Notes: generated by a model from the sequence alone, not told the origin. Shown: positions 9,272 through 18,688, counted from the first letter of the stretch. The stretch is DNA of 64,000 bases from Desulfamplus sp. (GCA_015231615.1 JADGBE010000005.1:29812-93811), one strand, 5' to 3'. Numbers and translations are program-made.

Positions 9272-9976
9272 ATGACGGCTGCAATCAAGGCTGTTGTGAT
9301 TGGTGTTTCTGCTGGAGGGTTTAATGCTCTTCACAGGATATTACCTATATTTCAGCATAATCTTTCAATTCCAATTATAATTGTTCAGCATCGTAAAGCT
9401 GATTTTGAATCTTATTTAACACACTCTTTGAACGAGAGATGTCAGATGCCAGTGAAAGAGCCGTTAGATAAAACTAACATTGAATCTGGGACAATTTATA
9501 TAGCCCCTGGTGGTTATCATCTGCTTATAGAAAAAAGAGATATTCTTAAACCTGAAATTTATGATAAAGATTTACTCATCAATAGAGATATGATTTTGTA
9601 TAGCGACGAGTATAGCGAGTATAGTGATGAACCTTCAAATAGAGATGATGTTTTAGATAAATACAGAGATTTTCACTTTGCTCTTTCAGTTGATCCTCCA
9701 GTCTGTTATTGCCGTCCATCAATTGATGTTCTGTTTGAATCAGCAGCCGATGCTTTTGGTTCTGCCCTTATAGGTGTTATTTTAACTGGGGCTAACTTTG
9801 ATGGGGCTGAAGGAATTAAAAAGATAAAGTCCCTTGGAGGCATAACAATTGCAGAGAATCCAGAAACTGCCGAAGTTAATTATATGCCATCTTGTGCAAT
9901 TAAAACAAATGCTGTTGACTACATATTGGACCTTGATGAGATACCTATTTTTATTCAAAAGTTGCTCAACTTTTAA
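9272..9976 (+). CDS. CheB-type methylesterase without receiver domain
   Basis: Glutamate methylesterase/amidase domain alone, 234 residues; canonical CheB (about 350) has an N-terminal receiver that is absent here. The catalytic triad is visible: Ser in GVSAGG (S13), His in VQHRK (H40) and Asp in GANFDGAEG (D177). PSIDVLFESAADAFG and the end segment TNAVDYILDLDEIP are also family features. An insertion around residues 100-130 is acidic and repetitive (YSDEYSEYSDEP). It follows cheR by 3 nt. Without its own receiver, activity would be controlled by partner interaction or be constitutive. Confidence 0.9.
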   Translation: MTAAIKAVVIGVSAGGFNALHRILPIFQHNLSIPIIIVQHRKADFESYLTHSLNERCQMPVKEPLDKTNIESGTIYIAPGGYHLLIEKRDILKPEIYDKDLLINRDMILYSDEYSEYSDEPSNRDDVLDKYRDFHFALSVDPPVCYCRPSIDVLFESAADAFGSALIGVILTGANFDGAEGIKKIKSLGGITIAENPETAEVNYMPSCAIKTNAVDYILDLDEIPIFIQKLLNF

Positions 9977-10005
9977 ATTAATAATTCAGTTTATGGAAAA
10001 TTGAA

Positions 10006-11595
10006 ATGAACGACACCCCCTTCAAACCTAAAATCTTGATCGTTGATGATATTGTTGAAAATCTTTTTGCTCTTGAGAGAATTTTCGGTAAAATTGATGC
10101 CGATATAATTAAAGCATCTTCAGGTAATGAAGCACTGACACTTATTCTTGAGCATGACTTCGCACTTATAATTCTTGATGTTCAAATGCCAGAAATGGAT
10201 GGATATGAGGTTGCAGAGCTTATTAAATCTGATGAAACAACAGCAAACATACCAATCATTTTTGTTACTGCAATTGATCGTGAAGATGCAAAAGAGATAA
10301 GAGGTTATAATACAGGGGCGGTTGATTTTATTTTCAAACCAATCAACAAACAGATTTTGTTGAGCAAAGTTAATGTATTTTTAGAGCTTTACAGAATAAA
10401 GAATGGCTTAGAACATCTTGTTGATGAGAGAACCCGTGAGCTTTATGAGATCAATCAGAAACTAAAAGAGCTTATAAAGACAAATATCAAGGCAACCCGT
10501 GAAATTGAGTACTCTCATTCATATCTTTTAAAGGTAATTGACTCTATTACTTCTTGCCTTGTTAGCGTTGATTATCTTGGTAGAATCACTGATATGAACA
10601 ATCAGGCACAAATAATTTCAGGCATTGCCCCGCGTAATGCTGTAGGAAAGCCTGTTGCTGAGGTGTTTCCCTTTTACACAATGCTAACTGAGATGATTCA
10701 GCAGGCGATCTCTTCTGGTCAACCAGTTCAGAAACATAGCATTTCAGTTAATATAAAAAGTGGGTGTATTGAGGAAGCTCGGTATTTTAAGGCTGGTTTA
10801 TCAACTCATAATGGCTCTGTTATAAACGACTTTGCTATCTATCCTTTTTGCTTTAATAATAACCATGGGGCAGTAATAAGAATTGATGATGTTACTGAGC
10901 GTGTCAAACGTGAAGAGATGGCAATTTTAAATGAGAAAAAACTTACCATTGACACTATTCACCGCCTTACATGGGCATCTGAATATAAAGATGAAGATAC
11001 AGGCTCTCATATTCAGAGAATGAGCAACTACAGCACTGCAATTGCAAAAAGACTTAACATAAATCCCAACACTGTTGAATCAATATCTTACGCAGCTCCA
11101 ATGCACGATATTGGAAAAATAGGGATACCCGACCGTATTTTACTAAAACCCGGAAAGTTGACTCCTGAAGAGTGGGATATAATGAAACGCCATACAGTAA
11201 TTGGGGCAAAAATACTTAAAGGTTCAAAGTCTGGTTTTATCCGTCTTGGTGAGCTGATTGCTATGACGCACCATGAAAAATGGGACGGTAGCGGTTATCC
11301 TTTGGGGCTTAAAGGAACTAAAATTCCAATGGTTAGCCGTATTGTTGCCTTAGCTGATGTGTTCGACTCTTTGACGACAAAACGACCTTATAAAGAGGCA
11401 TTTTCATTAGAAAAATCATACCAAATAATAAGAGAGGGCAAAGGTAGCCACTTTGACCCTGATGTTGTTGATGCCTTTTTTGAGATTTTAGATGAAATTT
11501 TGAAAATAAAAATTCAGCCATTTAACGAAGAGGCAAAGGTCTCTTTTATCAATCAATGTGTATTGGTTGATGATATAGTTAAACTTATGACTTAG
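10006..11595 (+). CDS. Receiver/PAS/HD-GYP response regulator (cyclic-di-GMP phosphodiesterase)
   Basis: The 529 residues contain a receiver domain (about 7-125, phosphoacceptor D58 in LILDVQMPEMDGYEVAE), a short coiled linker, a PAS-like domain (about 170-305) and an HD-GYP domain (about 320-510). The metal motif HDIGKIGIPDR (H367, D368) and GSGYP (G430-P432) are intact, so cyclic-di-GMP hydrolysis is likely. The receiver and PAS parts are close paralogues of the same parts of the next gene, which ends instead in a histidine kinase. Spacing of 29 nt from cheB and 8 nt to the next gene indicates one operon. Confidence 0.92.
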   Translation: MNDTPFKPKILIVDDIVENLFALERIFGKIDADIIKASSGNEALTLILEHDFALIILDVQMPEMDGYEVAELIKSDETTANIPIIFVTAIDREDAKEIRGYNTGAVDFIFKPINKQILLSKVNVFLELYRIKNGLEHLVDERTRELYEINQKLKELIKTNIKATREIEYSHSYLLKVIDSITSCLVSVDYLGRITDMNNQAQIISGIAPRNAVGKPVAEVFPFYTMLTEMIQQAISSGQPVQKHSISVNIKSGCIEEARYFKAGLSTHNGSVINDFAIYPFCFNNNHGAVIRIDDVTERVKREEMAILNEKKLTIDTIHRLTWASEYKDEDTGSHIQRMSNYSTAIAKRLNINPNTVESISYAAPMHDIGKIGIPDRILLKPGKLTPEEWDIMKRHTVIGAKILKGSKSGFIRLGELIAMTHHEKWDGSGYPLGLKGTKIPMVSRIVALADVFDSLTTKRPYKEAFSLEKSYQIIREGKGSHFDPDVVDAFFEILDEILKIKIQPFNEEAKVSFINQCVLVDDIVKLMT

Positions 11596-11603
11596 GAAAA
11601 TCA

Positions 11604-13409
11604 ATGGATAGTAACATATTTAAGCCCAAGATTCTCATTGTAGATGACATTCCTGAAAATCTCTTTGCATTGGAGAAAATTCTATTAAAATTAGATGCCC
11701 AAGTTTTTCGTGCTTCTTCAGGTAACGAGGCTTTAGCTCGTATTTTAGATCACGAGTTTGCCCTTATTATTCTTGATGTTCAGATGCCAGAGATGGATGG
11801 ATATGAGGTTGCAGAGATACTTAAATCTGATGAAAAAACCGAAAATATCCCCATTATTTTTGTTACTGCAATTGACAGAGATGATGCAAAAGAGATTAAA
11901 GGTTATGGTACTGGGGCGGTTGACTTTATATTTAAGCCTTTAAATAAATTTATTCTTTTAAGCAAGGTTAATGTCTTTCTTGAGCTTCATAAAATTAAAA
12001 ATGGGTTAGAGCAGATTGTGGAAGCAAGAACTGCTCAATTAAGCCATACAAATAAAGAGTTAAAAGAGCAGATAGAGAAAAATATTGAGGCAACTTGTGA
12101 AATTGAACGGGCAAGAGCATACCTTTTAAAAGTTATCAACTCAATCTCATCTTGTCTAATCAGTGTAGATAGTGAAGGCAAAATTACAGATATGAACAGC
12201 CATGCCCAACACCTTGCTTCATTTGTTGGCTCACCACATATTTATAGCCCCACCCCCGCCCCCCTCCCCAATGGAGAGGGGGAGAATAATGATTCCCTCC
12301 CCAAGGGGAGTGGTGGGGAGGGGCAAAAGAATTATCTGGAAACCTATAGGTCAGAATATGCGGCTGCCAAATCTATTTCTGAAGTTTTTCCTTTTTACAG
12401 ATTTATTACCAAAAATATTGAAAAAGCTATTGAGACAGGCGAATTTGTTGAAAAAAATCGTATTCCTGTTTACATCAAAGGCAAACTTGTAATTAATAAT
12501 TTTGCCATTTATCCATTTAGTTTTAATGATAATAAAGGTGCAGTTATCAGAATTGATGATGTAACAGAAAGAGTAAAAATGGATGAAATTGTGATTCAAT
12601 CTGAAAAGATGCTCTCAATGGGTGGAATTGCTGCTGGTATGGCACATGAGATCAACAACCCGCTCGCTGGAATTATTCAAAATATTCAAGTTATCAGAAA
12701 TAGAATTTATGGAGATTTGCCTGCTAATCATAAGGCAGCTAATGAGTGTGGTCTATCGCTTGAAGTTATAAGACAATATATGGATAAACGTGAAATTTTG
12801 CGTATGATGGACTCTGTTCAGCAGGCTGGAAACCGGGCTGCACAAATTGTTGATGATATGCTAAGTTTTAGCCGTAAACATGAAGGAACTTTGAAAGATG
12901 AAAATTTACAAGAGCTTGTAGAAAAATCTATAAAGTTAGCAATAGCAGACTATAAAACAAAATCTGAAAAAGATATTGGAGAGATTGAGATTATTAGAAA
13001 TTATCAACAAGGTATGCCATTAATATCATGCCAGCCAAGCAAAATGCAGCAAGTCCTACTAAATATCTTTAAAAATGGACTGCAAGCAATGGAAAATATA
13101 GAATATGGTGCTGTAAAGAGGTTTAATATAACTATCGGTATAACTGATAATATGGCATCAATTGCAATTGCTGATAATGGTGAGGGAATGCCAGAAGAGA
13201 TAAGTAAAAAGATATTTCAACCCTTTTTTACAACCAGAAAGAGTGGAACAGGGCTTGGTTTATCTATCTCATATTTTATTATCACTGAAGATCATAAAGG
13301 CACACTTAGCGTATTCTCAACTGAGGGGCAAGGCACTGAGTTTACAATCAAATTGCCACTTCATAAATCAACGCCTGTTATAGCCGATAGTAATAAAATG
13401 GAATATTAA
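11604..13409 (+). CDS. Receiver/PAS/histidine kinase with in-frame palindromic repeat insertion
   Basis: Soluble kinase of 601 residues: receiver (phosphoacceptor D58 in LDVQMPEMDGY), linker, PAS-like domain, HisKA with GIAAGMAHEINNPLAGII (H348), and HATPase with DNGEGMPEE and SGTGLGLSIS. The N-terminal 130 residues are nearly the same as those of the preceding HD-GYP protein, showing tandem duplication followed by exchange of the output domain. Residues about 215-240 (SPTPAPLPNGEGENND...) are encoded by a GC-rich palindromic repeat at 12246-12324, lodged inside the PAS region without breaking the frame. The mobB start codon directly follows its stop. Confidence 0.92.
   Translation: MDSNIFKPKILIVDDIPENLFALEKILLKLDAQVFRASSGNEALARILDHEFALIILDVQMPEMDGYEVAEILKSDEKTENIPIIFVTAIDRDDAKEIKGYGTGAVDFIFKPLNKFILLSKVNVFLELHKIKNGLEQIVEARTAQLSHTNKELKEQIEKNIEATCEIERARAYLLKVINSISSCLISVDSEGKITDMNSHAQHLASFVGSPHIYSPTPAPLPNGEGENNDSLPKGSGGEGQKNYLETYRSEYAAAKSISEVFPFYRFITKNIEKAIETGEFVEKNRIPVYIKGKLVINNFAIYPFSFNDNKGAVIRIDDVTERVKMDEIVIQSEKMLSMGGIAAGMAHEINNPLAGIIQNIQVIRNRIYGDLPANHKAANECGLSLEVIRQYMDKREILRMMDSVQQAGNRAAQIVDDMLSFSRKHEGTLKDENLQELVEKSIKLAIADYKTKSEKDIGEIEIIRNYQQGMPLISCQPSKMQQVLLNIFKNGLQAMENIEYGAVKRFNITIGITDNMASIAIADNGEGMPEEISKKIFQPFFTTRKSGTGLGLSISYFIITEDHKGTLSVFSTEGQGTEFTIKLPLHKSTPVIADSNKMEY
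12246..12324 (+). repeat. Two-hairpin GC-rich palindromic element, in-frame copy 1
   Basis: A 79-bp G/C-rich island in AT-rich coding DNA. It begins AGCCCCACCCC, ends GGGGAGGGGC, and has two internal palindromes (CTCCCCAATGGAGAGGGGG and CCCTCCCCAAGGGGAG) separated by an AT spacer containing AATAATGATT. Related copies are at 37171-37246 (inside another gene) and 38959-39035 (intergenic). It resembles REP- or Rickettsia-type palindromic elements that insert in genes without destroying the frame. Confidence 0.85.
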
Positions 13410-14009
13410 ATGGATAGTAAACAAGTTCAAGCAAATATTATATCAATTGCGGGTCAATCAGGCTCTGGTAAAACCACCTTTTTGGAAAAGTTAATACCAC
13501 ATTTGAGTAAAAAGGGTTATCGTATTGGAGTTATTAAACATGCACATTGCACAGTTGAGATGGAGAAAAAGGGTAAAGATAGTTGGAGGCACAAAGAGGC
13601 TGGTGCTGCTGCGACTCTTGTAATATCTCCTAACCTCATCTCAATGGTTAAAGATTATAAAGAGCCAAATTTTGTTGAAGAGCTTATAGATGCTAAACAA
13701 GAAAATTTTAACTACTATGAATCATTACTTATTGAAAACGCAAGAAATTACCTATTTGATATGGATATTATAATTGTTGAAGGTTTTAAATATGCCCCAA
13801 TTCCTAAATTTGAAATTTTTAGAGTTGCTGCTGGACACGATAAACCACTCTTTCTTGATGATAAAAACTTTCTTTATGATAAAAATCTTGTTGGCTTTAT
13901 TACTGATTCAGATTACCGCGTAAATGTTCCTTGTTTTGGACTTGATGATACTAAGTTGGTTGCTGATTTTATTGAGAAACAGTATCTATACTGTATTTCA
14001 GATAAATAA
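13410..14009 (+). CDS. mobB: Molybdopterin-guanine dinucleotide biosynthesis adaptor protein
   Basis: GTP-binding adaptor that assists MobA in converting molybdenum cofactor to its guanine dinucleotide form used by enzymes such as formate dehydrogenases. The 199-residue product has the P-loop GQSGSGKTT (residues 15-23), then GYRIGVIKHAHC and DSWRHKEAGA, all typical of MobB; a central segment IIIVEGFKYAPIPKFEI matches the family Walker B region. Its ATG begins immediately after the stop of the upstream kinase, so it is co-transcribed, though a functional link with signalling is not evident. No mobA is in the window. Confidence 0.9.
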   Translation: MDSKQVQANIISIAGQSGSGKTTFLEKLIPHLSKKGYRIGVIKHAHCTVEMEKKGKDSWRHKEAGAAATLVISPNLISMVKDYKEPNFVEELIDAKQENFNYYESLLIENARNYLFDMDIIIVEGFKYAPIPKFEIFRVAAGHDKPLFLDDKNFLYDKNLVGFITDSDYRVNVPCFGLDDTKLVADFIEKQYLYCISDK

Positions 14010-14042
14010 ATTGGCAACAGAATTATTTGGAAAGCTATAAAA

Positions 14043-14321
14043 ATGAAGAAAAAAATCATATATTTTATTGAAAATTGGAAAATGGTTATCCACCTGCTTT
14101 TTAAAACAAAGCGGTTTGGGGTGAATAATAATTTATGGTCAGAGCGTGATTCTCTGTTTGGTAATTCATGGCTAATTGGTTGGAGTCAGGCAATTAAAAA
14201 TTACAAAATGATGAAAGTGAGGGCATTTTCAGGGTTTATTCCATTAAATCAGGCGATTGACCTTTTTCCAGAACACTCTAAAAAGCACGGTTACAGACCT
14301 ATTGACAAAAAAAACAAGTGA
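14043..14321 (+). CDS. Small conserved-looking protein of unknown function
   Basis: I do not recognise this 92-residue protein. It is basic, rich in Lys, Trp and Phe, with no long hydrophobic helix: an N-terminal IIYFIENWKMVIHLLF stretch is too mixed for a confident TM segment. SLFGNSWLIGWSQAIKNY looks like the folded core. It starts with ATG 33 nt after mobB, preceded by GGAAAG, in the same direction, so it may be the last gene of that transcript. Coding seems likely from position and composition. Confidence 0.55.
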   Translation: MKKKIIYFIENWKMVIHLLFKTKRFGVNNNLWSERDSLFGNSWLIGWSQAIKNYKMMKVRAFSGFIPLNQAIDLFPEHSKKHGYRPIDKKNK

Positions 14322-14477
14322 GATTAGAATGCCTATTTTTAGCAATAGCTCAATAGCTATTTATAAATTTAGAATCTATCAGAATGCGATGTGAATATAT
14401 TTAATGAACAAGATTTAATAAGATATTTTAGAAACAGGATTTAATAAACAAAATCTAATAAACAGGATTAAAATATA
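14322..14477. repeat. Short degenerate tandem repeats upstream of ettA
   Basis: From about 14404 to 14472 the AT-rich leader of ettA repeats units like AACAGGATTTAATAAA (variants AACAAGATTTAATAAG and AACAAAATCTAATAAA), roughly every 22-25 nt. No good Shine-Dalgarno sequence precedes the ATG at 14478 apart from AACAGGATT. Function unknown; this may be slippage-generated sequence. Confidence 0.5.
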
Positions 14478-16157
14478 ATGTCAGAAGATACCAAAAAAGT
14501 CATTTACTCCATGATGAAGGTAAGTAAATTTTACGATAAAAAGCCAGTTATAAAGGATATATCGCTCTCCTATTTTTACGGTGCAAAGATTGGAGTTCTT
14601 GGTCTTAACGGTTCTGGTAAAAGCTCACTTCTTAAAATCATGGCGGGCATTGATAAAGAATACAACGGAGAGACAATTTTATCCAAAGGTTTTTCTGTTG
14701 GATATTTAGAGCAGGAGCCTCTGCTTGATTCCACAAAAACCGTTAAGGAGATTGTTGAGCAGGGTGTTCAGGAGACGGTTGATCTTGTCAAAGAGTATGA
14801 ATCAATCAATGAAAAATTTGCAGAACCAATGTCAGATGATGAGATGGACAAACTCATTGCAAGACAAGGCGTTCTACAGGAGCAGCTTGATCACTTAGAG
14901 GCGTGGGATTTAGATTCAAAACTTAAAATGGCTATGGATGCTTTGCGTTGTCCGCCTGAAGACACACCAGTGAATGTAATCTCTGGAGGTGAGAAACGCC
15001 GTGTTGCTTTGTGCCGTTTGATGCTTCAAAAACCTGACATTCTTCTTCTCGATGAGCCGACCAACCATCTTGACGCTGCATCAGTTGCATGGCTTGAACA
15101 GCATTTAAGCCAATATGCAGGAACAGTTATTGCCGTTACGCATGACAGATATTTTCTTGATAATGTGGCTGGCTGGATACTTGAACTTGATAGAGGTGAG
15201 GGAATTCCATGGAAAGGCAACTACTCATCATGGCTTGAACAAAAACAGAACAGACTTAAAACTGAAGAAAAAAAAGAGAGTAAACGCCAAAAAACTTTAG
15301 AAAGAGAGCTTGAATGGATAAAGATGTCTCCAAAGGGAAGGCACTCAAAAGCCAAGGCAAGAATAACCTCTTATGATGAACTTCTAAGACAGGACGTAAA
15401 AGATCGCGAAAAAGACCTTGAGATTTATATTCCACCTGGTCCAAGGCTTGGTGATAAAGTAGTTGTTGCAAATGGCGTTACTAAGGCATTTGCAGATAAA
15501 TTGCTTGTTGAGAATATGAATTTTATAATACCTGCTGGTGGTATCATCGGAGTTGTGGGTCCAAATGGTGCTGGAAAATCAACGCTTTTTAATATGATCA
15601 CGGAAAAAGAGAAGCCTGATTCAGGCAATATTGAGCTTGGAGAGACCGTCAAAGTTGCTTACGTGGATCAAGACAGGCATTTGAATCCTGATAAAAGTAT
15701 CTGGGAAGTCATATCAGACGGCAATGAGACCATTTTGCTTGGAGGACGTGAGGTCAACTCTCGAGCCTATGTTTCAAAGTTTAACTTCTCAGGAACAGAT
15801 CAACAAAAAAAAGTTGGATTTTTATCAGGTGGAGAGAGAAACCGTGTCCATCTTGCAAGAATGTTAAAAGAGGAGGCAAATCTTCTTTTGCTTGATGAGC
15901 CTACAAACGATCTTGATGTAAATACTATGAGAGCATTGGAAGAGGCGTTAGAAAATTTTGCAGGGTGTGCCATAATTATAAGCCATGACAGGTGGTTTCT
16001 TGACAGGGTGGCAACTCATATTTTAGCGTTTGAGGGAGAGAGCCAGACAGTTTTCTTTGAGGGAAGCTACTCTGATTATGAAAAAGATAGAAAAAAGAGA
16101 CTTGGAATTAAAGCAGAGCAGCCAGAACGCATTAAGTATCGCCATTTGACACGGTAA
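14478..16157 (+). CDS. ettA: Energy-dependent translational throttle protein, ABC-F ATPase
   Basis: Ribosome-associated ABC-F protein that binds the E site and gates the first elongation steps according to the ATP/ADP ratio. The 559 residues (family about 555) carry two ATPase domains. The first has LGLNGSGKSSLLKIMAGID, ISGGEKRRVALCRLML and LLLDEPTNHLDAAS; the second has VGPNGAGKSTLFNMI, LSGGERNRVHLARML and LLLDEPTNDLDVNT. The charged linker between them and the ending KAEQPERIKYRHLTR match EttA rather than Uup or YheS. It is in the same direction as prfC, separated by 107 nt containing a perfect 33-bp palindrome. Confidence 0.95.
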   Translation: MSEDTKKVIYSMMKVSKFYDKKPVIKDISLSYFYGAKIGVLGLNGSGKSSLLKIMAGIDKEYNGETILSKGFSVGYLEQEPLLDSTKTVKEIVEQGVQETVDLVKEYESINEKFAEPMSDDEMDKLIARQGVLQEQLDHLEAWDLDSKLKMAMDALRCPPEDTPVNVISGGEKRRVALCRLMLQKPDILLLDEPTNHLDAASVAWLEQHLSQYAGTVIAVTHDRYFLDNVAGWILELDRGEGIPWKGNYSSWLEQKQNRLKTEEKKESKRQKTLERELEWIKMSPKGRHSKAKARITSYDELLRQDVKDREKDLEIYIPPGPRLGDKVVVANGVTKAFADKLLVENMNFIIPAGGIIGVVGPNGAGKSTLFNMITEKEKPDSGNIELGETVKVAYVDQDRHLNPDKSIWEVISDGNETILLGGREVNSRAYVSKFNFSGTDQQKKVGFLSGGERNRVHLARMLKEEANLLLLDEPTNDLDVNTMRALEEALENFAGCAIIISHDRWFLDRVATHILAFEGESQTVFFEGSYSDYEKDRKKRLGIKAEQPERIKYRHLTR

Positions 16158-16191
16158 TTTGTCTATCTTTAATTTAACCAATAAACATTGA

Positions 16192-16224
16192 AGATTTGAC
16201 AACTTTTTAAAAGTTGTCAAATCT
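16192..16224. repeat. 33-bp perfect palindrome, copy 1
   Basis: Arms AGATTTGACAACTTTT and AAAAGTTGTCAAATCT flank a single central base. It lies between ettA and prfC. Near-identical copies are at 21553, 46405 and 56766. No long T tract follows, so a plain rho-independent terminator is not obvious. Confidence 0.9.
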
Positions 16225-16264
16225 ATTTTAATTTAATGAACACGATTATAACCTTCTGGCATTT

Positions 16265-17866
16265 ATGGAAAATATAAACACCGATTCACGAACCCTTAAA
16301 GAGATTCAAAAACGCCGCACCTTTGCAATCATCAGCCACCCTGATGCAGGTAAAACTACCTTGACTGAAAAACTCTTACTATTTGGAGGGGCAATCCAGC
16401 AAGCAGGGGCTGTAAAATCTCGCAAAACAGAGAAAAAAGCTACGAGCGATTTTCTCTCAATTGAGCAAGAAAGAGGGATCAGCGTCTCATCTTCTGTTAT
16501 GAAATTCAATTACAGAGACTATGAGATAAACCTTCTTGACACCCCGGGACATAAAGATTTTTCCGAAGACACCTACAGGGTTCTTACAGCGGTTGATTGT
16601 GCAGTAATGATAATTGACAGTGCAAAAGGTGTTGAGCCTCAGACACAAAAGCTCATGGAAGTTTGCAGAATGCGTAACACCCCCATTATCACCTTTATCA
16701 ACAAGTTGGACAGAGAAGGTTTAGAACCTCTTGAACTGTTTGCAGATATTGAAGAAAAACTTCAAATTGAATGCACTCCAATAACGTGGCCTATTGGAAT
16801 GGGTAAACGGTTTCAAGGAGTATATCATCTACAAAAAAATGAGCTTGGGCTTTTCTCTGCTGGATACACCCCAAAAGACGGTGATGGAGTGGTGATAAAG
16901 GATTTAGCTGATAAAAAATTAGATGAATATTTGGGAAAGCAGGCACAAGAGTTAAGAGATGATGTTGAACTTTTGCAAGGAGCATCTGATCCTTTTGATA
17001 TGGACGAGTATCTTAAAGGCTCACAAACACCAGTATTTTTCGGAAGTGCAATAAACAACTTTGGTGTGCGTGAGATGCTTGACTCTTTTGTTGAAATTGC
17101 CCCTTCCCCAAGTATCCGCACAACTTCTACACGAGATGTTGATCCAAGAGAAAAAGAGTTTTCAGGATTTACCTTTAAGATTCAGGCAAATATGGATCCT
17201 GCTCACAGGGACAGAATAGCATTTTTCAGAATTTGCTCAGGAAAATTCACACGCGGAATGAAGGTAAAACATCACAGAATCGGAAAAGATGTAATAATTT
17301 CCAATGCCACAATCTTTATGGCCCAAGAGAGAAGCAACATTGATGAGGCTTATCCCGGTGATATTATTGGTATTCATAACCACGGCACAATTAAAATAGG
17401 TGATACTTTTACAGAAAAAGAGCCGTTAAAATTTACAGGCATACCAAGTTTTGCACCTGAACATTTCAGGAGGGTTATACTTAAAAATCCCCTTAAAACA
17501 AAAGCATTGCAAAAAGGGCTTTTTCAGCTTGCAGAAGAGGGGACAATTCAGGTTTTCCGTCCAAAAATCAACAATGATTACATACTCGGTGCTGTTGGGG
17601 TTCTTCAGTTTGATGTTACAATGTCAAGGCTCATGGCAGAATATAGTGTGGCGGCTGCTTATGAGCCTATTGATTTTTCAGTTGCAAGATGGGTTACCTG
17701 TGATAGCGAAGAGAGGCTAAAAGAGTTTATCAAAAAAAATTCAGGTGCAATTGCAACTGATTCAGAAGGTTGGACAGCATTCTTGACCACAAGCGAATAT
17801 CAGCTTGGGTTTGCTGTAGAGGCGTGGCCTGATATAAAATTTCATAAAACAAGAGAATATAACTAA
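16265..17866 (+). CDS. prfC: Peptide chain release factor 3 (GTPase)
   Basis: Translational GTPase that removes RF1/RF2 from the ribosome after peptide release. The 533 residues (family about 529) start with the G1 motif [15 protein letters not shown], then [14 protein letters not shown], the switch II segment [14 protein letters not shown] and NKLDREG. The RF3-specific [21 protein letters not shown] region is near the C-terminus. The start at 16265 lies just after TTCTGGCATTT without a strong ribosome binding site, but the N-terminus aligns with family expectations. It follows ettA, giving two adjacent translation factors. Confidence 0.96.
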   Translation: MENINTDSRTLKEIQKRRTFAIISHPDAGKTTLTEKLLLFGGAIQQAGAVKSRKTEKKATSDFLSIEQERGISVSSSVMKFNYRDYEINLLDTPGHKDFSEDTYRVLTAVDCAVMIIDSAKGVEPQTQKLMEVCRMRNTPIITFINKLDREGLEPLELFADIEEKLQIECTPITWPIGMGKRFQGVYHLQKNELGLFSAGYTPKDGDGVVIKDLADKKLDEYLGKQAQELRDDVELLQGASDPFDMDEYLKGSQTPVFFGSAINNFGVREMLDSFVEIAPSPSIRTTSTRDVDPREKEFSGFTFKIQANMDPAHRDRIAFFRICSGKFTRGMKVKHHRIGKDVIISNATIFMAQERSNIDEAYPGDIIGIHNHGTIKIGDTFTEKEPLKFTGIPSFAPEHFRRVILKNPLKTKALQKGLFQLAEEGTIQVFRPKINNDYILGAVGVLQFDVTMSRLMAEYSVAAAYEPIDFSVARWVTCDSEERLKEFIKKNSGAIATDSEGWTAFLTTSEYQLGFAVEAWPDIKFHKTREYN

Positions 17867-17897
17867 CCACTAATCACCATACAATAGAGGATAACTA

Positions 17898-18368
17898 TTG
17901 AAGCCAAAAGTTTATATTGAAACAAGTATTCCAAGTTATTTAACAGCATGGCGAAATTCCAATCTGATAATGGCAGCTAATCAGGAATTGACTAAAGAGT
18001 GGTGGGAAAATCGTGATAATTTTGAGTTATACTTATCCGCGTTGGTAATTCAAGAATCATCTTATTGAGACCCTGATGCTGCAAAAAGAAGGATAAACGT
18101 CTTATCTGGTATTCCAGAAATAGAGATTACTGAAGAAGTTGAAATTTTTGCTGGAATATTGCTTGATAAAATACCTTTGCCTTATAAAGCTAAAATTGAT
18201 GCTTTGCATATAGCAGTTGCAACATTAGGAGGCATGAATTATCTGCTTACGTGGAATTGTAAACATATTGCAAATGCAGCTTTACGCTCAAGAATTGATG
18301 CAATTTGTAGAGAATCAGGATATGAACCACCAATAATTTGTACACCACAAGAACTTTTGGAGGTATAA
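17898..18368 (+). pseudogene. PIN-domain toxin (VapC-like), interrupted by a TGA stop
   Basis: A TTG start at 17898, preceded by AGAGG, opens a frame beginning LKPKVYIETSIPSYLTAW, the PIN-domain N-terminus with its first acidic residue. Codon 57 (18066-18068) is TGA. The same frame then continues for 100 codons as DPDAAKRRINVLSGIPEIE...KIDALHIAVA...YLLTWNCKHIANA, conserved PIN-toxin features. Relatives typically have a glycine codon at this point, so one GGA to TGA change explains the stop. TGA is used as a stop elsewhere here (41779, 62130). The toxin is therefore probably inactive. The partner gene follows 2 nt downstream. Confidence 0.85.
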
Positions 18369-18370
18369 AA

Positions 18371-18577
18371 ATGTGGCAAGATTCAATTATAGATGAGATT
18401 CACAAATATCGTGATGAATACTTGAAACAATTCAATTATGACCTTCATAAAATTTGTCAGGATATACGAAAAAAGCAAGGGATTGATAATAGACCTATTG
18501 TCCGTCCAATGCCTCGTCCTGTAAAAAAAGATTTTAACTTTAAAAAAGAAAATAATAATAATCTTCTTTTAACATAG
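18371..18577 (+). CDS. Small partner protein of PIN-domain toxin (putative antitoxin)
   Basis: A 68-residue protein starting MWQDSIIDEIHKYRDEYLK, followed by QFNYDLHKICQDIRKKQG and a basic Pro/Lys tail. Small proteins of the type MW.D.IV.E...R..Y...F..D...I..D.R..Q commonly lie directly next to PIN-domain genes like the broken one upstream and are presumed antitoxins. The chosen ATG at 18371 lies 2 nt after the toxin stop and has GGAGG at 18359-18363 as ribosome binding site; an upstream in-frame ATG inside the toxin gene is less likely. The asparagine run near the end (NNNN) suggests relaxed constraint. Confidence 0.72.
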   Translation: MWQDSIIDEIHKYRDEYLKQFNYDLHKICQDIRKKQGIDNRPIVRPMPRPVKKDFNFKKENNNNLLLT

Positions 18578-18688
18578 ATAATATTTTGTAGTAAGAAATT
18601 TATCCTGACCACCTTGATTCAAACTATTAGGTTCAGATAAAAAATAATAAAAAGAGTTCCACAATATAAATTTTAAGGAGAAAACAAA

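Noticed and set aside
18066..18068. TGA codon in the PIN-domain frame as selenocysteine or recoded stop
   Set aside because: The position corresponds to a glycine codon in relatives, no selenocysteine insertion structure is evident, and TGA ends normal genes in this window.
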